Assembly: GCA_021163295.1 (NCBI GenBank)
Contig: JAGGXD010000213.1
Coordinates: 1 to 50,221 of the forward strand
Direction of reading: 5' to 3'
DNA length: 50,221 nt
Source: Bacteroidales bacterium
GTDB lineage: Bacteria > Bacteroidota > Bacteroidia > Bacteroidales > VadinHA17
Shown: piece after piece, positions 35,876 through 44,714 of the stretch
How positions within the stretch are numbered: the first letter of the stretch is position 1
How the letters are laid out: each line of letters begins with the position of its first letter
The notes under the pieces: model-generated
Seen by the model: only the letters and a program-made list of their open reading frames with translations
The model's database searches: none
Told to the model about the DNA's origin: nothing
Program-made: the position numbers and the translations under genes

Positions 35876-35942
35876 ATTGCAGCACATTTCCAAGCCCCCA
35901 CAAGCCAACGCCCAAACCAAAGGCTTGTAAAAGAGCTGCAAT
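35876..35942. repeat. Structured repeat, copy A (left of the metal cassette)
   Basis: Outer arms ATTGCAGC (35876-35883) and GCTGCAAT (35935-35942) pair perfectly; inner arms CAAGCC (35891-35896) and GGCTTG (35922-35927) also pair. A diverged copy with compensating changes lies at 45916-45984. It directly precedes the candidate promoter of the Fur-family gene. The rest of the 35705-36012 interval is the IS3 end and this promoter. Confidence 0.65.
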
Positions 35943-35977
35943 TTTGCCTACGCACCCGTGCTTAATTGTTACATTTG
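35943..35977 (+). promoter_or_regulatory. Candidate promoter of the Fur-family gene
   Basis: TTTG (35943-35946) and TACATTTG (35970-35977) match the consensus motifs, but the 23-bp spacer is longer than usual. The -33 motif touches the end of structured repeat A. Confidence 0.45.
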
Positions 35978-36012
35978 AGCTTTGAAAAAACTGAAAATAT
36001 TAAAATTATATC

Positions 36013-36423
36013 ATGAATAAAGACACTGATAATAAACTAAAATTGCGAAACATTAAACCCACTGCTATGCGTCAGTTGGTATATGATGTTCTTAGTAAGC
36101 AAAAAAAGGCTCTAAGTTTAATTGAAATAGAACAGCAATTTGAGAACGTTGACCGCTCCACAATTTTTAGAACATTAAAAACGTTTCAAGATAATTTATT
36201 AATACATAGTGTTGATGATGGTACTGGTTCGGTAAAATATGCTTTGTGTGATGAGGACTGCACATGTTCGTTAAATGATTTACATATTCATTTTCTTTGT
36301 ACCAAATGTGGTCAAACCCATTGTATGAAAAGTATGCCTATTCCAAATTTAGATTTACCCAAGGACTTTAGTTTCGAAAACGCCAATTTTGTAGTAAAAG
36401 GAACTTGTCCGAATTGCAAATAA
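36013..36423 (+). CDS. Fur-family metal-responsive repressor
   Basis: A 136-residue Fur/Zur-type regulator: an N-terminal winged helix (RQLVYDVLSKQKKALSLIEIEQQF and VDRSTIFRTLKTFQDN), then a metal-binding half with LHIHFLCTKCGQTHCM and a C-terminal CPNC, consistent with a structural zinc site. It heads the metal-resistance cluster and likely represses it when metal is low, or responds to excess. The specific metal cannot be read off. A palindrome downstream (36429-36443) is a candidate binding site. Confidence 0.9.
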   Translation: MNKDTDNKLKLRNIKPTAMRQLVYDVLSKQKKALSLIEIEQQFENVDRSTIFRTLKTFQDNLLIHSVDDGTGSVKYALCDEDCTCSLNDLHIHFLCTKCGQTHCMKSMPIPNLDLPKDFSFENANFVVKGTCPNCK

Positions 36424-36428
36424 AACTT

Positions 36429-36463
36429 TGCAACCTGATTGCATAAACTTTGTTGTACATTTG
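36429..36463 (+). promoter_or_regulatory. Candidate Fur-family operator and -7 element
   Basis: TGCAACCTGATTGCA (36429-36443) has inverted arms TGCAA and TTGCA with a 5-bp centre. TACATTTG at 36456-36463 matches the -7 motif 33-40 bp before the next gene. The operator would overlap the -33 region, a normal place for repression. Confidence 0.4.
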
Positions 36464-36495
36464 TCGTTGTATTTATAGATTTACTAAAATTAGAC

Positions 36496-36888
36496 GTGAA
36501 CAGTACATGGAAAAATATTAGAATTATGATTTTATTATTGGCAGGGCTGATAATATTACTTCATTCTACAATTCCTCACAACCACCATATTGATTCTTTC
36601 AGTTATCACTCCGATAATTGTTTCACACAAGAAACCTCGCCTGAATCTTCCGATGAAGCCAAATTGCATTGTCACGCTTTTAACAATATTGTTACAGAAA
36701 AGATTAATTCCATAACTTTTAACTCGAAGTCAGATTTAACTTTCATTTTATTTTTCATTTCAAGTTCCGGTAATATTCAGGCTGACAACGAGTTCGAATT
36801 ATCAACTTTTTTTACATATAATATTGTTCTGCACAAACAATATTTCTCAACAGAACTCGCCCCCAGAGGACCTCCTTCCTTAGTTTAA
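36496..36888 (+). CDS. Small His-rich membrane-anchored protein of the metal cluster
   Basis: About 130 residues from a GTG at 36496, or 120 from the ATG at 36526. An N-terminal signal or membrane segment (IMILLLAGLIILLHS) is followed by PHNHHIDSFSYHSDN and a Cys/His-containing region (KLHCHAF). The tail is TELAPRGPPSL. I do not recognise a named family. Similar small histidine-bearing proteins precede CusA-type pumps in Bacteroidota. It may bind metal in the periplasm. The start is uncertain; the open frame runs upstream to 36439 without a credible start. Confidence 0.6.
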   Translation: MNSTWKNIRIMILLLAGLIILLHSTIPHNHHIDSFSYHSDNCFTQETSPESSDEAKLHCHAFNNIVTEKINSITFNSKSDLTFILFFISSSGNIQADNEFELSTFFTYNIVLHKQYFSTELAPRGPPSLV

Positions 36889-36958
36889 TTTCTTCCTACA
36901 TAATGTATTCTTCTGATAGAAATGTCAGGATATTGTAAATGCCTTAAGTTCAAATCTG

Positions 36959-37429
36959 ATGAAAAAAAGGAAATTAACAAAAAAAGAATTAAAGGAAAAG
37001 CAGAAAATTGAAACCAGAAAATTTAATAAAACAATGCTGATAAGTTTTAGCATATTTTTTATAGGCATAATGTCAGTTCTAATTTTCTATACTTATTGGT
37101 GCGATACCAAATTTGCTTACAGAAAATTAGCATTCTATGGTAACGAAGTCCCTAAGTCTCTAGTCTGTATGGTGCATAATAGTTTGCAACATCATGAAAG
37201 TCTTAAAGTTGTACAAAATGCTAAAACATTCTATGTAGGTAGTCATAATTGCCACGAACACCTAATTGAATATTATAAAGAGTATGCGTTTACATTAGAT
37301 GCTTTTATAGGCGATACCATTTGTAAAGCGAATGCATTAATAGGGTTAAAAATAAGGAGCAAACCTGAATTAGTCTATTTCAATAACAAATTAAATTTCA
37401 AAAAATATTATGAAGCTAGAAATAAATAG
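36959..37429 (+). CDS. Membrane-anchored protein of unknown function
   Basis: A 156-residue protein with a very basic N terminus (KKRKLTKKELKEKQK), one membrane helix (MLISFSIFFIGIMSVLIFYTYW), and an outer part with Cys and His residues (MVHNSLQHHESL, GSHNCHEHLIEYY, GDTICKANALIGLKI). I do not recognise it. It lies 36 bp before the efflux pump gene, so it is probably in the same operon. A role in metal binding is only a guess from its residues. Confidence 0.65.
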   Translation: MKKRKLTKKELKEKQKIETRKFNKTMLISFSIFFIGIMSVLIFYTYWCDTKFAYRKLAFYGNEVPKSLVCMVHNSLQHHESLKVVQNAKTFYVGSHNCHEHLIEYYKEYAFTLDAFIGDTICKANALIGLKIRSKPELVYFNNKLNFKKYYEARNK

Positions 37430-37465
37430 TAAATCCAAATTTATAACAAGTAAAACAAATATAAA

Positions 37466-40400
37466 ATGATAAATAGTATAATATCCTTTTCAATAAAGAA
37501 TAAGGCTCTAATCTGGCTTATGACCATAGGCTTAGTTATTGGCGGAATCTATTCCATGACCAAAGTACCGCTCGATGCCATGCCTGATATTACAAACAAT
37601 CAGGTTTTAGTTATTACTACTGCACCCAATTTGGGTACAGAAGATATTGAACAGTTTGTAACCTATCAGGTTGAATTGGCCGTGGCAAACCTTCCAGATG
37701 TAACTGAGATACGAAGTGTATCTAGGTTCGGACTGTCAGTTGTAACAATAGTATTTGAAGAAAGTGCAGGAACCTATCTTCCAAGACAATTGGTGAGTGA
37801 AGCCTTAGTTGAAGTAAAAGAGAAAATACCCGAAGGCTTTGGAGAGCCTTTCATGGCTCCAATAAGTACTGGCTTGGGCGAAATATATCAATACACACTC
37901 GAAGTACAAGAAGGTTTCGATACCGTTTATGACGACATGGAACTTCGCACTATGCAGGAGTGGATAGTAAAGCGCCAAATGGCCATGTTACCGGGGGTCG
38001 TAGAAGTTAACTCTTTTGGCGGTAGAGCTAAACAATATGAGGTTGCTGTTAATCCTGACAAACTACGCAGTATGGGACTAACAATTACTGATATTTTTGA
38101 TGCCCTTGAGGCCAACAACCAAAATACAGGTGGAGCATATATAGAGAAAAACTATCAGGCAAATTTCATTCGAGGTGAAGGTTTAATGAGGTCGCTCGAT
38201 GATATTAAAAACACCGTAGTATCAAATAAAAATAATCAACCTGTTTTTATTCGAGATGTAGCAGAAGTTAAATATGGGAGTTTTGTGCGGTTTGGGGCTT
38301 TTACCAAAAATGGTAAAGGAGAAGCTGTTGGAGGAATAGTGATGATGTTAAAAGGGGAAAACTCCAATGATGTTATTAAGGCGGTAAAAGAACGTGTGGC
38401 CTTAATTCAAAAATCCTTACCCGAAGGAGTAGTAATAAAATCATTTCTCGACCGTAGCAAATTAATAAAAAGTACGACTTCTACAGTTGCCGAGAACCTT
38501 TCATTGGGAGCATTAATTGTAATTTTTGTATTGGTAATATTCTTGGGTAATCTAAGAGGTGGCTTAATAGTAGCATCAACTATTCCATTAGCATTGTTAT
38601 TTGCTTTTATCATGATGAATCTTTTTGGGGTATGGGCAAACCTGATGAGTCTTGGAGCACTTGATTTTGGAATTCTGGTTGATGGTGCAGTAATTATTGT
38701 GGAAAGTATGATTTTTTACTTGCATAAGAAAAACTTGATTGGAACAAAACTTGATCAACCCAAACGCAATGAAATTGCCTATAAATCGGCAAGTAAAATG
38801 ATGAACTCTGCATTTTTTGGTCAGCTAATTATATTAATTGTTTTTATTCCCGTGCTGGCTCTTCAAGGTGTTGAGGGTAAAATGTTTATCCCAATGGCTA
38901 TGACATTTGGCTTTGCAGTACTTGGAGTGGTGGTATTGTGTTTAACTTATATACCCATGATGGCTGCCCAATTTCTTCAACCACCAAAAACTGATAAAAA
39001 AACATGGGGTGATAGATTAATTGGCAAACTTGAAAAGATATACAGTCCGATTATAGATTGGGCAATTAAGAGGAGTCGTATTGTTATAGCAATTGCTTTG
39101 GTATTATTAATATCAGGTGGTTTCTTATTCACGCGAATGGGTGCTGAGTTTATTCCGAAACTAGATGAAGGGGATTTTGCATTTCAAGCATTTTTAAAAC
39201 CCGGCACTTCGTTAACTGAGGTTACAAAAGCTTCTACAAGATTGGAACAAATTGTACTGGAGAATTTTCCGGATGAAATAGAAAGTATTCAAAGTAGAAT
39301 TGGTGTGGCAGATTTACCAATGGACCCGATGCCGATAGATATTGCCGATATTTTTGTCATTCTAACTCCACAAGACCAATGGACTAGAGTAGAATCTAAA
39401 AAGGAATTAATTGATAAAGTTAGAGAAAAGGTAAGTGTTTTACCCGGTATCAACTTTGAATTTAGTCAACCCGTTGAGATGCGTTTTAATGAATTATTAA
39501 CAGGAATTCGTCAAGATTTAGCCGTTAAACTCTATGGCGATGATTTAGAAATTCTTGCGGATAAAGCAGAAGAAATTGCAGGTTTAGTTGCAGGAATTGA
39601 TGGTGTGGCTGCTGTTAAAGCTGAAGCAACCAGAGGACTGCCACAAATCACTGTAAATTACGACCGTAATAAGATGGGGCGGTATGGTTTAAATATAACT
39701 GAACTTAATACTGTTATCGAAACTGCATTTAGTGGTGGTGTTGCCGGAAGTATCTATGAGGGTGAAAAAATGTTTGACCTTGTTGTAAGGTTAGATGAAG
39801 AACACCGAACAAGTATAGATGATATTCGAAACTTATATGTCAATTTACAAGATGGAAACCAAATTCCTATAAAGGAAGTTGCTGAAATCAGTTATCAACC
39901 AGGTCCTATGCAAATAAGTCGTGATAATACCAATAGGCGAACTTATGTTGGGATAAATGTTGAAGGTCGTGATATAAAGTCGCTTGTTGAAGAAATCCAG
40001 ACAACATTGGATAAGAAATTAGAATTACCTACAGGATATTATATTCGTTATGGGGGTGCATTTGAAAACCTTGAAAGAGCTTCAAAAAGATTATCTCTTG
40101 TTGTTCCACTCGCCTTGGCTTTAATATTTATGTTGGTGTTTTTTGCAGTAAAATCATTCAAGCAAACGCTTATGATTTATGTTGCAGTACCCTTTGCTGC
40201 TGTAGGTGGAGTATTTTCATTGTTTTTAAGGGACATGCCTTTTAGTATCTCTGCCGGGGTAGGATTTATTGTTTTGTTTGGTGTAGCAGTACTAAATGGT
40301 TTAGTTTTAATAAGTGGCTTTAATGAATTAAAGCAAGAGGGTAAACTACATATCAATGATATTATTAAAAAGGGGTCGATAAGACGTATCCGACCAATTT

Positions 40401-41806
40401 TATTAACTGCGTCAACTGATATTCTAGGATTCTTGCCAATGGCAATATCGGCCTCCGCAGGTGCAGAAGTACAACGTCCTTTGGCAACAGTTGTAATTGG
40501 TGGTATGCTCACATCTACTTTACTAACGTTAATTGTTCTGCCAATTTTATACAAGTATGTTGAATCAGGTAAAAAAACTATTAAACTTCCTAAAGTAGCA
40601 ACAGCTGTTTTAACTATACTAATGATTGTAACTATTTCAGTTTTTCCAAATGAACTTAGTGCTCAAGATTCATCTCTTAACTTGCAACAAGCAATAGAAA
40701 GGGCAAAGGAGAATTATCCTTCTATAAAAGCTGCTCAGATGGAGATTGACAAGCAAAAGGCACTGAAAGCTACTGCTTATGATTTTGGGAGCACATCAAT
40801 TTATACTGGAAAGGAAGAAGTGGGGAATGGTATGCCGGGAGTTAAAAACCAGATAGGGATCGGGCAATCAGACATTGATATTTTTGGTATTACTGCGAAA
40901 AGCAAATTAGCCGATGCACGTACTCAACAAGCTGTAATGGGACTGAATTTAACTGAGCAAACACTATCGCGAGATGTGAGTATTGCCTGGTACAATGCAG
41001 TTTATTTTAAGCAACAGTGGTTGCTTTTTAAGGAACTTGACACCTTATACGCCGACTTTCAGAAAGCTGCAGAGTTGAGGTATAAAACTCAGCAAACTTC
41101 TAAAATTGGATTTCTTTCTGCATCAGCTAAGTATAAAGAATTACAGGTAGATATTAAAATAGCAGAGAGTAACTATTTGGCAAGCTTGCAAATCTTAAAT
41201 CAATACTTGTTATATCCATCCGAATTTGACGTTAGAATTCAAAATATCGGGCAGCATGTTTTTGATATCGTTTCAAAGAGCGAATCATTAATTGAAAGCC
41301 CATTATTGAATTACTATTCTACAGCCATTAATGTTGCAGAATCGGAATGGAAAACAGAAAAAGCCAATTTCCTGCCTAAATTAAACCTTGGCTATAAATT
41401 GCAATCGGTTGATGGCAATTCGGGATTTTACGGATGGAAAGCAGGTGTAACTATTCCAATGTTGTATTTCTCTCAATCAGGAAAAACAAAAGCTGCAAAT
41501 ATAAATTTGCAGATTACTAGTCAGCAGTACCAACAAAAGGAACTGGAAATAAAAGCCGGGTATAATCAACAGATTAGCAGATACCTTGCATTGCAAGACG
41601 TAATTAACTATTACAGAGCTGAAGCAATACCATTGGCGGATGAGCAAATTCAAGCATCTAATTTGGCATATAAACTTGGTAGTATAGACTATATCCAGTT
41701 TATTCAAAATATGGAAACTGCGATTAATACAAAACAGGAGTTTCTAATTCAACAGGCAGAATACTTTGAATTGTCAGCTCAATTAAAATACATAACTGGT
41801 AAATAA
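37466..41806 (+). CDS. cusA: CusA/CzcA-type heavy-metal RND pump fused to TolC-like outer-membrane channel
   Basis: The 1446-residue protein is a fusion. Residues about 1-1040 are an HME-RND inner-membrane pump: the HME motif DFGILVDGAVIIVES in the fourth helix, the large periplasmic loops (FGGRAKQYEVAVNPDKL) and twelve helices ending LPILYKYVESG. Residues about 1060-1446 are a TolC/OEP domain with a signal-like hydrophobic entry (LTILMIVTISVFPNELSAQ) and heptad-rich helices. Such fusions are common in Bacteroidota. The pump exports divalent or monovalent metal ions through a tripartite complex with the CusB adaptor encoded 18 bp downstream. The precise metal is not determined; the nearby CDF genes favour zinc, cobalt or cadmium. 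Confidence 0.93.
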   Translation: MINSIISFSIKNKALIWLMTIGLVIGGIYSMTKVPLDAMPDITNNQVLVITTAPNLGTEDIEQFVTYQVELAVANLPDVTEIRSVSRFGLSVVTIVFEESAGTYLPRQLVSEALVEVKEKIPEGFGEPFMAPISTGLGEIYQYTLEVQEGFDTVYDDMELRTMQEWIVKRQMAMLPGVVEVNSFGGRAKQYEVAVNPDKLRSMGLTITDIFDALEANNQNTGGAYIEKNYQANFIRGEGLMRSLDDIKNTVVSNKNNQPVFIRDVAEVKYGSFVRFGAFTKNGKGEAVGGIVMMLKGENSNDVIKAVKERVALIQKSLPEGVVIKSFLDRSKLIKSTTSTVAENLSLGALIVIFVLVIFLGNLRGGLIVASTIPLALLFAFIMMNLFGVWANLMSLGALDFGILVDGAVIIVESMIFYLHKKNLIGTKLDQPKRNEIAYKSASKMMNSAFFGQLIILIVFIPVLALQGVEGKMFIPMAMTFGFAVLGVVVLCLTYIPMMAAQFLQPPKTDKKTWGDRLIGKLEKIYSPIIDWAIKRSRIVIAIALVLLISGGFLFTRMGAEFIPKLDEGDFAFQAFLKPGTSLTEVTKASTRLEQIVLENFPDEIESIQSRIGVADLPMDPMPIDIADIFVILTPQDQWTRVESKKELIDKVREKVSVLPGINFEFSQPVEMRFNELLTGIRQDLAVKLYGDDLEILADKAEEIAGLVAGIDGVAAVKAEATRGLPQITVNYDRNKMGRYGLNITELNTVIETAFSGGVAGSIYEGEKMFDLVVRLDEEHRTSIDDIRNLYVNLQDGNQIPIKEVAEISYQPGPMQISRDNTNRRTYVGINVEGRDIKSLVEEIQTTLDKKLELPTGYYIRYGGAFENLERASKRLSLVVPLALALIFMLVFFAVKSFKQTLMIYVAVPFAAVGGVFSLFLRDMPFSISAGVGFIVLFGVAVLNGLVLISGFNELKQEGKLHINDIIKKGSIRRIRPILLTASTDILGFLPMAISASAGAEVQRPLATVVIGGMLTSTLLTLIVLPILYKYVESGKKTIKLPKVATAVLTILMIVTISVFPNELSAQDSSLNLQQAIERAKENYPSIKAAQMEIDKQKALKATAYDFGSTSIYTGKEEVGNGMPGVKNQIGIGQSDIDIFGITAKSKLADARTQQAVMGLNLTEQTLSRDVSIAWYNAVYFKQQWLLFKELDTLYADFQKAAELRYKTQQTSKIGFLSASAKYKELQVDIKIAESNYLASLQILNQYLLYPSEFDVRIQNIGQHVFDIVSKSESLIESPLLNYYSTAINVAESEWKTEKANFLPKLNLGYKLQSVDGNSGFYGWKAGVTIPMLYFSQSGKTKAANINLQITSQQYQQKELEIKAGYNQQISRYLALQDVINYYRAEAIPLADEQIQASNLAYKLGSIDYIQFIQNMETAINTKQEFLIQQAEYFELSAQLKYITGK

Positions 41807-41824
41807 TTATTAAAAAAGAACAAA

Positions 41825-43114
41825 ATGAAAACAAAAATATTTATAGCAATTATAACAGTTGCAACACTCATATCGTGCAGCTCAAATAAGAAAAGTAATC
41901 AAGAAGAAGATGTACACGAAGAAGATCCTGTTGAAGGTGTGGTTATTCTTAATAAAAATCAGCAGGAAGCCCTTAATCTAAAATTGGGGAATTTTATGAT
42001 GCGGAATTTAACCACAGTAGTAAAAACCAATGGTCAACTTGAGGTTCCTCCATCAAGTAGTGCCGATGTAACCGCAATAATTGGTGGGAACGTGAAAAGT
42101 ATCAAGGTGTTTCATGGGGATAAAGTATCTAGAGGGCAGCTCCTAGCGGTTCTTGAACATCCCGATTATATAATTCTTCAGGAAGAGTTTTCTGAAGTAG
42201 CAAATAAACTGGAATACTTGGAAAAAGAATACGAACGTCAGAAAGAACTCTTTGAAAATAATGTTGGTGCAGGTAAAGATTACCAGCAGGCAAAATCAGA
42301 ATACAATACGGCTAAAGCAAAGTATGCTGGACTTAAATCTCGTTTGCAAATGATTAACCTTTCACCCGATAAAATTGAAGAAGGGATTATTTCGAATACG
42401 GTAAATATCCTATCACCAATTAATGGATTTGTTAATGATATAAATATCAAAGTAGGTTCTTATGCTGATGCAAAAGATATTCTTTTCGAAGTAACCGATA
42501 ACAGTGCCATTCATGCTGACTTTATGATTTATGAGAAAGATGTTCATCTTGTAAAAGAAGGTCAGAAGGTTCATTTTACAGTTTCAAATCGTCCTGATGA
42601 AGAATTAACTGCCACCGTATTTGCCATTGGAAAAGAGTTTGAAGCTAATTCAAGGGCAGTACATATTCATGCTAATATAAACGAAAAGGTTTCCGGTCTT
42701 ATTTCGGGAATGTATATCTCAGGTCACTTACATACCGATGAAAAATTTACTCGTACATTACCAAATGATGCAATAGTAACTGAAGGAACTAAATCATACA
42801 TCTTTATTCAAGATAATGAAGCTCTGGAATCCAAAACAAATGATGAGCATGATGGACATGACCATGGTACAGAAGAAAAAGCAGATGCTCATACAGAAAA
42901 TGACGAACATAGCGGACATGATAATGACTCAGGGCATAACAACAATCGCGAAATGGCTTTTCGTATGGTTGAGGTTATCATTGGACTAAAAGATGATGGC
43001 TATACTGAAATCCATCTGATTGATTCATTACCTAAAAACACAAACGTAGTAATGAATGCTGCCTATTATTTATTGGCAGACATGAAAAAAGAAGAAACAG
43101 AACATGACCATTAA
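41825..43114 (+). CDS. cusB: CusB/CzcB-type periplasmic adaptor lipoprotein
   Basis: The 429-residue adaptor has a lipoprotein signal (ATLISC, Cys18), a hairpin coiled-coil and lipoyl-type region (VKSIKVFHGDKVSRGQLLA, LEHPDYIILQEEF), and barrel domains (VNILSPINGFVNDINIKVG). Near residues 340-375 a long His/Asp/Glu-rich insert (NDEHDGHDHGTEEK, ENDEHSGHDNDSGH) probably binds metal and may pass it to the pump. It stands just after the pump gene and overlaps a short frame of the PII-like gene. It bridges the inner pump and outer channel. Confidence 0.92.
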   Translation: MKTKIFIAIITVATLISCSSNKKSNQEEDVHEEDPVEGVVILNKNQQEALNLKLGNFMMRNLTTVVKTNGQLEVPPSSSADVTAIIGGNVKSIKVFHGDKVSRGQLLAVLEHPDYIILQEEFSEVANKLEYLEKEYERQKELFENNVGAGKDYQQAKSEYNTAKAKYAGLKSRLQMINLSPDKIEEGIISNTVNILSPINGFVNDINIKVGSYADAKDILFEVTDNSAIHADFMIYEKDVHLVKEGQKVHFTVSNRPDEELTATVFAIGKEFEANSRAVHIHANINEKVSGLISGMYISGHLHTDEKFTRTLPNDAIVTEGTKSYIFIQDNEALESKTNDEHDGHDHGTEEKADAHTENDEHSGHDNDSGHNNNREMAFRMVEVIIGLKDDGYTEIHLIDSLPKNTNVVMNAAYYLLADMKKEETEHDH

Positions 43115-43124
43115 ATCTATTAAT

Positions 43125-43457
43125 ATGAAAGAAATAAAAGCTTTTATCAGACCAAATAAAGTAAATGGAATTGTACAGCAACTAAAAGACAATGGATTTG
43201 AAAATATGACAATTTCATCAGCTGAAGGAACCGGAAAATTGCAAAGAGAAAACGCATCCGTATCACAGAAGTTTTCGATTACAGATAGTGAAATAGCTAA
43301 ACTTGAAATTGTTGCGGAAGACAAAAATGTTGAATCAATTTGCAGCATCATTTGTGAATATGGTTGTACAATAAACCCCGGAGATGGACTAATCTATATT
43401 TCCGATATTGAAAAGGTGTACCGTGTGAAAACGGGTTTGGAAAACGGAGAAAAATAA
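43125..43457 (+). CDS. PII-like protein linked to heavy-metal efflux
   Basis: A 110-residue protein resembling PII signal proteins: MKEIKAFIRPNKVNGIVQQL at the start and a C terminus GDGLIYISDIEKVYRVKTG matching the PII fold. The T-loop is not of the GlnB type, since no conserved uridylylation tyrosine context is seen. A branch of the PII superfamily found next to CzcA-type pumps has been described, and this gene fits it by position. It could regulate the pump in response to a nucleotide or metal. Start chosen at 43125; the longer frame overlaps the adaptor gene. Confidence 0.78.
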   Translation: MKEIKAFIRPNKVNGIVQQLKDNGFENMTISSAEGTGKLQRENASVSQKFSITDSEIAKLEIVAEDKNVESICSIICEYGCTINPGDGLIYISDIEKVYRVKTGLENGEK

Positions 43458-43469
43458 TTCATAACTTTA

Positions 43470-43506
43470 GGGGCAGGTTGCCTTAATATATCGGACAACT
43501 TGCTCC
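43470..43506 (+). terminator. Hairpin between pump and DUF302 genes
   Basis: Arms GGGGCAGGTTGCC and GGACAACTTGCTCC form an 11-bp stem with two wobble pairs, then a mismatch, around a short AT loop, followed by TTTAATAATT. It may separate or attenuate the two halves of the metal operon. Confidence 0.5.
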
Positions 43507-43533
43507 TTTAATAATTCACATTAAAAGCAAAAG

Positions 43534-43920
43534 ATGAAATACTATTTTGAAAAAACATTGAATTGCTCTTTTGAAGAAGCAGTAGAAAGAGTAACGGAAG
43601 AACTCAAAAAAGAGGAGTTCGGAGTTTTAACTGAAATCAACATACACGAAAAACTGAAAGAAAAATTGGGAGTGGATTTCAGAAAGTACCGCATACTTGG
43701 TGCATGTAACCCTGCTTTTGCCTACAAAGCATTAGAGGAAGAAGATAAAATTGGTACGATGTTGCCTTGTAGTGTAATTGTGCAACAAATTTCAGAAACC
43801 CAAATAGAAATTGCTGCCGTTGACCCTATGGCATCAATGCAATCAGTTGAAAATGAAAAACTGTCAGGTGTTGCAAATGAGGTTCAACAAAAACTAAAAC
43901 ATGTAATTGACAATGTTTAA
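43534..43920 (+). CDS. DUF302 domain protein
   Basis: A 128-residue single-domain DUF302 protein: FEEAVERVTEELKKEEFGVL and FRKYRILGACNPAFAYKALE are the characteristic motifs. DUF302 proteins occur with metal and redox genes but have no agreed function. It has no signal peptide here, so it is probably cytoplasmic. It overlaps the following transporter start by 8 bp, so they are translationally coupled. Confidence 0.88.
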   Translation: MKYYFEKTLNCSFEEAVERVTEELKKEEFGVLTEINIHEKLKEKLGVDFRKYRILGACNPAFAYKALEEEDKIGTMLPCSVIVQQISETQIEIAAVDPMASMQSVENEKLSGVANEVQQKLKHVIDNV

Positions 43921-44707
43921 GAGTACTTTCCATATTTCAAAAATGGATTGCCCTTCTGAGGAATCTCTTATCAGAATGAAACTCGATGGGCTTTCCATTA
44001 TAAAAAGTTTGACTTTCAATATTGAGAAAAGGAAATTAACCATTCTTCATTCCAAAGAAAACCCGGAAATAGAAAAATCCTTGAGCACACTTAATTTAGG
44101 TTCAGTACATGTAGAAACTATCATTGTTAAACATGAGGAATTTAAAGAAGATACATCTGTTCAGTCAAAGCTTCTTTGGACAGTTTTGTTTATCAATTTT
44201 GCATTTTTTATTATTGAAATAACAACGGGGTTTATCTCAAAATCCATGGGATTGGTTGCCGATTCATTGGATATGCTGGCAGACTCTTTAGTTTACGGGT
44301 TAAGTCTTTGGGCAGTAGGTTCATCTGTACTACGAAAAAAGAAAGTAGCTCGTTTAAGTGGCTATTTTCAATTGTCCCTGGCACTTATAGGTTTGATTGA
44401 GGTAATCAGGCGATTTATTGGTTCTGAAGCCATGCCCGATTATCGAATAATGATTGGAGTATCAATTTTAGCATTAATTGCCAATGGAATATGCCTTTAT
44501 TTGCTACAAAAATCTAAAAGTGAAGAAGTGCATATGAAAGCTACTATGATTTTTACTTCAAACGATATAATTATCAATTCAGGTGTAATCGCAGCAGGTG
44601 TATTGGTTTTATTAACCCAATCAAAATATCCTGATTTAATTGTTGGCACTATAGTTTTTTTAATTGTTGTAAAAGGGGCTTTCAGAATATTAAAACTCGG
44701 AAAGTAA
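43913..44707 (+). CDS. Cation transporter with degenerate HMA-like N terminus and CDF membrane domain
   Basis: A 264-residue protein. The first 75 residues look like a heavy-metal-associated domain whose CxxC is reduced to a single Cys (KMDCPSEESLIRMKLDG). From about residue 85 on it is a cation diffusion facilitator-like membrane domain with VADSLDMLADSLVYGLSLW, where the CDF HxxxD site is replaced by DxxxD. Such short HMA-CDF proteins are companions of the CzcA system in Bacteroidota. Start taken at the ATG 43913 because it overlaps the DUF302 stop. Likely moves divalent ions or senses metal. Confidence 0.78.
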   Translation: MFKSTFHISKMDCPSEESLIRMKLDGLSIIKSLTFNIEKRKLTILHSKENPEIEKSLSTLNLGSVHVETIIVKHEEFKEDTSVQSKLLWTVLFINFAFFIIEITTGFISKSMGLVADSLDMLADSLVYGLSLWAVGSSVLRKKKVARLSGYFQLSLALIGLIEVIRRFIGSEAMPDYRIMIGVSILALIANGICLYLLQKSKSEEVHMKATMIFTSNDIIINSGVIAAGVLVLLTQSKYPDLIVGTIVFLIVVKGAFRILKLGK

Positions 44708-44714
44708 AAAAAGC

